Below, piece after piece: positions 55,764 to 64,000 of a stretch of 64,000 nucleotides of DNA. Position numbers and translations under genes: made by a program. The notes beneath the pieces were generated by a model, which saw only the letters and a list, made by a program, of their open reading frames with translations, was not told where the DNA came from and did not search any database. The stretch's first letter is position 1. Every line of letters begins with the position of its first letter. The DNA is from Xestospongia muta (taxonomy: Eukaryota > Porifera > Demospongiae > Haplosclerida > Petrosiidae). The stretch lies in NCBI GenBank assembly GCA_963693285.1, contig OY848917.1:8246192-8310191 (forward strand), given 5' to 3'.

Positions 55764-57960
55764 ACCTTTGATAAAGTTAGAACACCTCTGTCATGTCATA
55801 TCTGTCCTAATTGTGAGAAGTTACTGACCATCTCTAGAGAATAGAGAGAAAAAATGATTACTAATAAATAATCTCAATATTTTATTTTACAAAAGTTTAA
55901 AATCATATGTATCAACTCCTTACCCTGACTAAAGAATATAGATGTTCCAATATTAGTATTAGTACTTCACATACATGTTGTTGGGTGTGGTTTAGGATAA
56001 TTACAAAATGTATCATTATAATGATGTTTATCGACAGAAACTAATTACACAGGTCATGTTGTGGTTTTGTATACTGTTTGAATATTATTCCAAAAAATTA
56101 TGAATTCAAAAAATGATTGAATACATACACAAACTAATTACACAGTTCATATATATATTTTGTATTCTACAGTAATAATCTATAATATTAACTAGTTAAA
56201 ATGCTACACACTAAGTTATCACTAAAACTATAACAAGTTTTATTTAGAGAATATACTGAACTAAAATGATGTCTCCGTATCAACTTCTTTGTCCTTTTTC
56301 TTAGATGTCTATTAAAGAGACAAACAAAACACATATTAAATATGTTATAAATTATATAATAATATACTATAATACTCAATGACAATGGATGATATTATTA
56401 CTACTAAAATTTATAGTAAAATGACAACTCTATCTTCAATGAATATCATAAATGACAATGGAATTATTAATTATAAGGTTGTCTTTGAAAAGACCTATTG
56501 TATATTTAAAATGTTCTAGTTAGATAGAAACTATTTAACCTAGTTTTAACTATAACAGTCATACTATGAGTATATGAAATAATAAAGTACTTATTAAATT
56601 ATGTCTACAATACATATACTTACAACAGGTCTCCTGTATACTGAGTTATTACTACATTTAAGAAGACAATGTGAAAAACATGACTACAACAAATCACAAA
56701 TCAGAAAAGGAGATTATGCTAAAAACAAATTAAAGAACAATGTAACATACTGTAATCTATTTCACTTATAAATCCATTCAAAAATATATGGCTTCTATAG
56801 CTTTGGGGATGTCTTTTTCGTGATCAACTTGTTTGGCTAGTATCATAGTAAGAGATGAAGCCAACTAGGACTTTAATAATGTATAAGTACAATGAATGTA
56901 TCCCTATAATTAAGTTATTACTAATTTATTATCGATGAACTATATCATGTTACTAAAGGTTAACTAGTATATATTTAAAACAATAAAATCTTTCATTCCA
57001 TCTTTTTGTGTTTGTTGTCCAAAGAATACAAACACAGTTAACAAAAGCCATTCTATTATTTCTGAAAAAGTTCCACTTAGATAGTCCTTCTCTAATATAA
57101 TGTTATTATACCTACAGGATATATAATATTTATATGATAGTCACATAGTCTTATTAATAGTCCAGGTGATATATAGAGTATAATGCATATATATCCAGGT
57201 GGTCTAAGTATTGATAATAATACATTCTCCTTTCCTGTCTATTGATTGTGTTTCTTATAAGAGAGCTGATGTCACAAGTAACTTAAGTCTTATTAACTAT
57301 AGCAAATACAAAACAATATCACCTACACACATGTAGTATACTAGAGTACTAGTGTCTGTATATATACTCATAGTACATAGTATATTGTGATATTATATCA
57401 CTACACTATATACTGACTATACTATTCTATGTTGTTATATTAGTTTGCTTACCATACAATTCCAGACTTATCAATGTAGATACATAGGATTGAATATTTA
57501 ACACCTACACGTATAGAGATATTAAACTACTCAGTATTACACACTAAAATATAACAATAGATTACTAACCACTCATCTATTTTGCCATGATAAGCACACA
57601 ACTATAACAGTCTTACTTCCTTAACAATTTGTTCCAGTAATGCATCAATTTGAGTTAGCTATTTAATATGTATAAAGAACTAGTCAACAACAGATATTAA
57701 TAAATTGAACAACATATATTTTCAGGACAGAAGTGTATGGTACAGTTAAGGAATTCACCAATGGAAATGCTATCAGATATTGTTGTTGTTGAGAATGCTA
57801 GATTCTCTAATTGACAAAGGAAGAAACTACAGGTAAATGAATAAAACACAGTAGATATATATAATTTAGTAAATATTAATGTATATGTCCATATACATGT
57901 GATGAACATATACTTACTACATAAATGAGAAATCAGATGAATTAATTAATGTTTTCTCAA
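55764..57960 (-). pseudogene. Decayed exon segments of minus-strand gene (copy A)
   Basis: Scattered minus-strand segments related to those of copies B and C and to 26.8 and 29.6 kb. 55830-55764 is a shortened relative of the exon at 26907-26817. About 57040-56982 reads QQTQKDGMKDFIV. 57850-57716 reads FLCQLENLAFSTTTI and SIGEFLNCTIHFCPE. 57985-57910 reads SDTSHIDTFEKTLINSSDFS, which is open where copies B and C have a stop. The rest of the interval is AT-rich intron-like sequence. No complete gene could be assembled. Confidence 0.45.
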
Positions 57961-58408
57961 AGGTGTCAATATGTGAAGTATCACTATCTGTATGCTATCA
58001 GGTAAGATATACAGTAGACAACATATATAGGAATATTGTATGCACTATAATGTGTACTAATGAATGTTTTGTGTACATGTAACATAAAATGACACATTTT
58101 CTCTCATTTGTATAGAGTCATATCCTCCTAGAAATTTCAAGTGATAGTTCAGAATTATTATACACTATTTCCTCATCAAAGCTGAATAAAATAATTGAAA
58201 AGAAACAAGTCATTTAATATTACATTACATTACTTATGTATGTATATTAAAATAATATCAAACAATAGTGGATGTGACTGACCCTTGAGACAACTGTTTA
58301 AAAGAAAAATTCCAATAGACCTGGGCCTGCAAAATCCTCAGGGTTAAATTTTGTATTTTTCTTTGGGTGTGGTTACATTGTCATGTTATGTAATGAAACA
58401 TATCTCAT

Positions 58409-58445
58409 CTTTAGAGAGAGAGAAAGAGAAACAGACAGACAGAGA
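58409..58445. repeat. GA-rich microsatellite
   Basis: Imperfect (GA)n running into ACAGACAGACAGAG, then an A-rich AAAAGTAAAAATAAAAGTA stretch. Confidence 0.85.
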
Positions 58446-59260
58446 CAAAAAAAGTAAAAATAAAAGTAAAAGTGAAAAATGTAAGAAGTGAGTCAAAACA
58501 TTATAGAGAGTATTACTGAAAAATAAGGAGAATTATTTTTACATAACATCCATCTTGTCATAGGTTCGAATGACAGAGTCTCACAAAGTATTTCACCACT
58601 CAAATTTGTATTATAAACAATGAATGAAGAGAAGAACAAATTAAGTCTAAACTTAAAAATGAACGTCAACTTAACTTTAAATGTCATAATACTTGATAGA
58701 TTACAAAACTAGATACTTAGGTTGATAAAAATAAAATAATATTACAGTATTATTATTAAAACTAAAGTACAAACTAAATAGATAATATAACAATCACTAT
58801 AATAGTCTTGAGATACATAAGATTCACTTATTGGATTTTTTGACTTTATATTTTATATGTTATGTTTACACAACATTTATTGAAACCTAATGTTACTCAC
58901 AAAGTAATGTACATTGAACCTTAAGATCATCAAGAATGCTTTGATATATAAGATAGAATAAATTATTGAAAGTCATTAAACTAAAAAAGATTCATCATAT
59001 AACCAGATAAGACCAGATTGAATAAAAAAAACTGTTTATGACAAAGACAACACTCTAAATCAACATGTCTTTGTGTCAGGTCTTCAACCATTCAAGTAAC
59101 CTAACGACTGTACTGATAACAAATTCATCAATGAACTAAGGGATGGTCTTATGTATTCCTTTCTCATCATAAAGGATAGTTTTCACTGACCACAACCTTT
59201 GATCTACATGTTCACCTGTCTCCTTTGGTTACTATGGCAATCCATAAGAGAATGACCCCT

Positions 59261-59622
59261 TGACTCACAACATGTTTACATTCTAAAATTTAATTAAAGC
59301 TGCCAACAACTGATGACTATATAAAGAACTGACAGACAGACATTTAAATATCAGAAAAAGTATCTTAACATACAAGTGATCTTTCAAACACTTCAAAGAA
59401 AAATCTTTAACTAACTTTTAACAGAACTATCACTGTTGGTTGTCCTCTTACTAACTGTAGAACAAATTGAACAATGTACTACAGATGGTATACAAAGTAA
59501 TAATATTGTTTCAAAAGGATTCAATTTCAATTCATTTATTATAGAAACCAGTTGAGATAAGAGATGTACCTCTCCTACACCAAATGTGTACCTCTCCAAC
59601 ACACCTTATATTCAAATATTAC
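59261..59622 (+). pseudogene. 5' fragment of short-chain collagen gene, start codon lost
   Basis: TGACTCA at 59261-59267 and TATATAAA at 59318-59325 are kept. The initiating ATGATG is deleted, so homology resumes inside the signal peptide (LSLLVVLLLTVEQ, with a four-residue repeat IEQ/VEQ). A TGA follows ETS, and the spacer is rearranged with a duplicated TGTACCTCTCC. It ends at ATATTACAA, the same break as the copy at 54.7 kb, and continues into repeat R. Confidence 0.85.
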
Positions 59623-60235
59623 AATGTGGGGAGAACAATCCATTGTTGTATTGTTTACAGAAAGCTAATTAGTTATTAAGCACATTAGCAGTTAAAGTAT
59701 ATCGTTAAATGTTCTTGCTGATTTTAATTATTCCAAATAACTACAGAAAGAATAGAAGGATGAGAAAAGGATATAACTATAAGTTATACAGCTCTTAGGA
59801 GGGATTAAACCTAGTTCAAGTGTTTATAATGGTTTTTTCATTCTGACAAAAAGGTATATAATCTATTAAAATCATACTCATAGTTTTGCTTTGGCTGAGT
59901 CACCAATCTTATTGTATAATCTGTTCAGTTTGAATTTGACAATGTGCACAACAGATATCCAGCTTTTCATATGGCTCTGACTTCTTAAAAGAAGAAGCAT
60001 GGTGATCATCTAAAGATATAACAAAGTCAAAAAAACATACCATAAGTATTACTAGTCATTATGGGAGGTACTAGTCATAGTGGGAGATATAGTTATAGTA
60101 AGAGACACTAGTCATAGTAGGAGGTATAGTTATAGTAGGAGGTACTAGTCATAGTGGGAGGTACTAGTCAAAGTGGGTGTTACTATAGTCATAGTGGGAG
60201 GTACTAGTCATAGTGGGAGGTATTATGTCTAGTGT
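59623..60235. repeat. Dispersed repeat R, copy 3, with minisatellite
   Basis: Begins TGTGGGGAGAACAATCC and follows copy 2 closely to about 60030, then carries the same minisatellite (about 60045-60233) in more degenerate form, units TACTAGTCATAGTGGGAGG and TATAGTTATAGTAGGAGG. Confidence 0.75.
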
Positions 60236-60616
60236 AAAATCGATCATTTAACATACCATCTTAGTATGAATAAAACTGTGTCAAAACTATGAGACCACAC
60301 CTACATTAGGTTGATGTTATTCATATTAGTCTGAAATTACACAAAATAACCTTAATCTTACAGATTTAGCTGACCTATCTTAGCTTGTTAAAGGATTGTG
60401 GTTGCACTGTTGATAGAAGTTCTCACTCTACCTTAATATGGAGCAAGATTTACTTAATCATTCATTAGGTACTCTAACATCAAAAGGAATCAAAAGGGAT
60501 ATACACAAATAATACATAACACATGACCCAAAACAATACTTAGACTGTTTGACATGTAAAGTGTACCAGGCTAATTAATACTATATACTAGTTAATATAG
60601 TGAGTGATATTACCTC
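60236..60616. other. Non-coding stretch
   Basis: AT-rich sequence between repeat R and the duplicated exon block; nothing recognised. Confidence 0.4.
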
Positions 60617-61530
60617 TTCAGGGCACAAGTGTGTAGTACAGTTGAGGAACTTAAAGCTCATCATTGGAAATGCTATCAGATATTTTTGTTATTAATAGTT
60701 TAAGACAATGTCCAAATTCTTGTTCCATTTCACAAAACAAGAAACTACAAATAAAAAAATAAAACACAATAGATATTTCATTAGTAATTCTTAATGTACA
60801 CATTTTAGCATTTTAGTAAATATTAATGTATATGTACATGTATATGTGATGAACATATACTTACCACATAAATGAGAGATCAGGTGAACTAATCAATGTT
60901 CCTCAATGTTGTCGACATATCAAGTATGAACAGATACCATATTCATAGTCCAGGCTATGTACATAGTAGCTCTGTACACAGTGTCATGACATAGATCAGT
61001 TTATAGATCATTTATTTACTTTAATGAAGCTTTATGGACACTGGTTAATACATGTAGTAGTCTAAACCAATCTATTTATAGTCCGTTAAAGTCAAATTCT
61101 ATACTATCATCCACTATATATTATAAAATATATACATGTAATGTTATTATTGTATTTCCGTTTGGATGTGATCACATCTCATGATTTATTATCCAAGTAC
61201 TAAGTAACACTGTAGTAATGTGGAGAGAGAGAGAGCTTCCTTAAGTCTTAAATCATATGATATGTTCTATACTTACCTTAGATCCTGGTAATACTCCAGA
61301 TTGATCAGATAAGAACATGTACAACTCATTCAAATCTGTACAAAGATAATATCATTGTTCGCAATGTAAAGGACCACTAGTATGATAATGAGATGAAACA
61401 TTAATACATGAGTATTATTGAAGTAAATGTATAGACAAGAAAAATGTGTCATATTGTAACTTACACATTTCGTAACACTGAGTTAAGTTGATCTTGTGTT
61501 TCACATTTTCTATCTCTGACAAAAGAACAT
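60617..61530 (-). pseudogene. Decayed exon series of a minus-strand gene (copy C)
   Basis: Same order as copy B. A segment ending before GTAATA at about 60617 reads KFLNCTTHLCPEE. 60960-60866 shares the TGA after MNMVSVHT seen in copy B and has an extra frameshift. About 61075-61010 is the WFRLLHVLTSVHKASLK segment, whose donor GTAAGT has become GTAAAT. 61335-61277 reads LNELYMFLSDQSGVLPGSK with good CAG acceptor and GTAAGT donor. 61515-61470 reads EIENVKHKINLTQCYEM. Family unknown. Confidence 0.55.
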
Positions 61531-62460
61531 AAAGTATTTACAATATAGAAGGTTCACTTTGATTAATGATTTTTAACTAATAAACCACAATATGCTAGTA
61601 ACTAGCTCTTTAGTTTTTAACTCTTGTAACAACTTTCAATTATACTATGAATTAAGACACATTCATCCCTGAACATAGCCATCTTGAAGAGCTACTTTCT
61701 AGAGAACAGTAGCTCTTTCAGCTTTCAATTGATAAAACATGCAAAAATCCAACTACAGAAATAGAACACAATATCATTAATAAAATGCAAATGTAGGGAC
61801 TTCATAAATTCACTAAAAACTCTAGCAATTTCATGAAATCACTGGAAATAATACCATTCCATGGCACCATTAGTACTCACAAAATAATCTATATTGGGCT
61901 TTAAAGACATTGTACCAGTATATATACAAAATAGTAAACGCCAGAAAATGAATAGTCATATTATTAATGATTGACACAGAGTATCCAGTGTTACTATTTT
62001 TTTTACTTTATACAGGACACACAATTCCTTTAACATCATCCATAATAAATCATTGAAAAGAGACACATCATACTTTCTATATTAACTTACTCCTAAAGTA
62101 CTATAAGCTAGGTTAATAGTATTGTAATATAATTATAAACTGTACACACTTAATAGTTAAGTCAGATAAGATAAGCTTGAATATTATCAACTTATTTTAT
62201 GACAAAGACAACACTCTAAATCAACTTTGACTTAGATTTCCCAGACCAGGTACTGATAACAACTACATCATGAGACAAGGGAAGCTCTTAACATATACTT
62301 TGTCATCATAGAGGATGGCTTTCCTTGACCTTGGATAAAAGGGGGAGGGTCTTATCTACTCTTCTGTCATCTATCAACAGATAGAGGATGGTTTTCCTTG
62401 ACCTTAGCTTTTGACGTATCTGCCTTCCTGTCTTTCTCAGTAAAGTTATCCAACCCATTA
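61531..62460. other. Non-coding part of duplicated block
   Basis: Matches 49971-51190. Within it the upstream module of the collagen promoter is partly repeated: AGAGGATGG and TTCCTTGACCT occur twice (about 62310 and 62385). Confidence 0.5.
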
Positions 62461-62649
62461 GAGAATGGTCTCTTTACTCACAAACAAGTTTACACACTAA
62501 AACATGATCAAAGTTGTCAACAACTAATGACTATATAAAGAACTGACAGAGACACTTAAATATCAAAAAAATTCTTTTAAAATTGAAGTATAGTGAACTT
62601 ATAGGCTTTTCAAAGAAATCTCTCCTTCTATATCAAACTAACTTTCAAG
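62461..62649 (+). promoter_or_regulatory. Short-chain collagen promoter module
   Basis: TATATAAA at 62532-62539, 118 bases before the ATG; nearly identical to the module at 51190-51388. Confidence 0.75.
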
Positions 62650-63354
62650 ATGATGATACAGATACTATCACTGTTGGTTGTCCTCTTACTAACTGTAGAA
62701 CAATGTACTACAGCTGCTGTACAAGGTAATCATATTGTTTTGAAAGTATTCAATACCAATTCATTTATTATAGAAACCAGTCGAGATAAGAGATGTACCT
62801 CTCCAATGACAAATGTCACTACCAACACACCTTATATTCAAATACTACAAGGACGTGATGGTCGTGATGGCATACAAGGTCCTCCTGGACCAGCTGGTAT
62901 GTCTGGAAGAGATGGTACTAATGGTAAAGATGGCAGTAAAGGTGACAAAGGAGAATCAGGACCAAGAAATGGAGGCGTGGTCTTTACTAGATGGGGACGT
63001 ACCACCTGTCCGACAACTAACGATACAGAATTACTTTATAAAGGAAAGGCTGCTGGGAGTTCCTGGGATCAAACTGGAGGTGGAGCTAACTACATTTGTC
63101 TACCTGATAAACCAGAATTTCTTTCCTATACACCTGGCGAATCAAAGCAGCAGTCCTACGTCTATGGAGCAGAATACCAAAGTAATGAGGGTGGTAACAA
63201 TGGTCCTTTAGCTTCACTTCATGATCACAATGTCCCTTGTGTTGTATGTTATGTTTCCACTAGAGTATCATATCTAATGATACCAGCAAAGATTACATGT
63301 CCAAAAACTTGGACCACAGAATATCAAGGTTACCTCATGGCTTTTATCAGTTGA
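62650..63354 (+). CDS. Short-chain collagen, 3' truncated
   Basis: 234 residues. Signal peptide MMIQILSLLVVLLLTVEQCT, spacer with RCTSP, about 13 Gly-X-Y triplets (GRDGRDGIQGPPGPAGMSGR through GDKGESGP), then the C domain: VVFTRWGRTTCPTTNDTELL, GANYICLPDKPEFLSYTPGE and HNVPCVVCYVSTRVSYLMIP up to YQGYLMA. There homology stops and FIS plus TGA follow. About 60 residues of the C domain, with at least four cysteines, are missing compared with the copy at 51.4 kb. The copy is otherwise free of stops. If made, the protein would lack conserved disulphides, so it is likely a pseudogene or a new variant. Confidence 0.75.
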   Translation: MMIQILSLLVVLLLTVEQCTTAAVQGNHIVLKVFNTNSFIIETSRDKRCTSPMTNVTTNTPYIQILQGRDGRDGIQGPPGPAGMSGRDGTNGKDGSKGDKGESGPRNGGVVFTRWGRTTCPTTNDTELLYKGKAAGSSWDQTGGGANYICLPDKPEFLSYTPGESKQQSYVYGAEYQSNEGGNNGPLASLHDHNVPCVVCYVSTRVSYLMIPAKITCPKTWTTEYQGYLMAFIS

Positions 63355-64000
63355 AATTCACAAACAGTAAGTTCTCCAGCAATTTGTATTAAAAATGCTA
63401 TTTGCTCTGAAAGCATGCCATCAAAATGAAAGCTAAGTAACTGATCTATCAGAAAACTGAACAACCACAGGCAAACTTGCTCATTCAATAATTCGATCTA
63501 AAGTATCAATTAACTGAGAATGAAAAGTTATTAAATAGAAATACAAGAGTATTAGTAAAAACTTTGAGTTCAAAAGTGATGACATCTTTACATACCTCAA
63601 ACCTCTTCTTTTTGAAGACATTTTGCAGTACACAGATATAGCAGTAAGTAAATATTGATACGGGTTTATATCAAAAAAATTTATGAAATGTAGGGATGGC
63701 TATACAAACATTTGAAACAAGACTATAATAGGAGTGGTAGCATTAATTTTTTTACATAATGGGCACACAGTAAACTTTCACAAAACATGATATTAGTGTC
63801 TATAATTATGTAGGGATGTTTGTACTACCTTTCCTGTGGTGATTTTATTTCAGATGTTAAGACTAAATATCATACCTACATTTAATGAATTTTTAAATTT
63901 TTCATATACTTTTTGTCTTTTAGAAAACACCTGTAACTCATTTCATAACAATATGATAATGAGCCAAAACATTATACATGACTATTATTGAAGTACATGT
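63355..64000. other. Non-coding, next duplicated block begins
   Basis: 63355-63935 has no recognised feature (a weak minus-strand ATG exon-like MSSKRRGLR then GTATGT at about 63625). From about 63940 the sequence (ATATGATAATGAG, ATTATTGAAGTACATGT) matches 49835-49880 and 61380-61430, so a further copy of the duplicated block starts at the window edge. Confidence 0.5.

Overview
The window looks like nuclear DNA of a marine demosponge, most likely Amphimedon queenslandica or a close relative. The main reason is a run of genes whose C-terminal domain I recognise as the short-chain (spongin) collagen C4 domain known from sponges. Other support is the strong AT bias, GT-AG introns, a Roc-COR GTPase joined to a death-fold-like tail, and many invertebrate transposons. 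Species assignment is inference. There are no bacterial-type operons.

Layout. 1-3800 is a satellite of about 26 copies of a 146-bp unit. 4948-9623 (+) is a spliced Roc-COR GTPase gene. 12.0-14.3 kb holds two degenerate PHD-finger exons. 14.7-17.4 kb is a decayed Ty3/gypsy-type element (-). 17753-18799 (+) is an intact secreted fibrinogen-like gene. 19.9-20.1 kb is a 215-bp TA-flanked MITE.

From 21.7 kb to the end the window is a recent duplication field. Two secreted-protein families are interleaved with pieces of a minus-strand multi-exon gene, including a RhoGAP-like domain. Family one is the short-chain collagens: nine copies on the plus strand starting at about 22.6, 24.6, 25.3, 27.8, 51.4, 53.1, 54.7, 59.4 and 62.6 kb. 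Only the 51.4-kb copy is close to full length, and most share one TATA promoter module. Family two is fibrinogen-related: an intact three-exon gene at 31.5-32.7 kb (+), a full fibrinogen-domain gene at 43.95-44.83 kb (-), and fragments at 30.4, 37.8 and 38.8-39.5 kb.

Transposons cut through the centre. A BEL/Pao element (39.95-43.61 kb, -) has both 154-bp LTRs. A hAT transposon and the gypsy element inserted in it are split into two pieces on opposite strands (34.66-37.80 kb and 45.12-47.89 kb). The two 172-bp LTRs, the same CTTCT target duplication and the complementary halves of the hAT transposase say this was one nested insertion later separated by an inversion.

The working genes seem to be the Roc-COR signalling protein, two or three secreted fibrinogen-like proteins and one or two short collagens. 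Together they suggest extracellular matrix and recognition genes in a fast-turnover, transposon-rich neighbourhood. I found no convincing RNA gene; one tRNA-like stretch is given low confidence.
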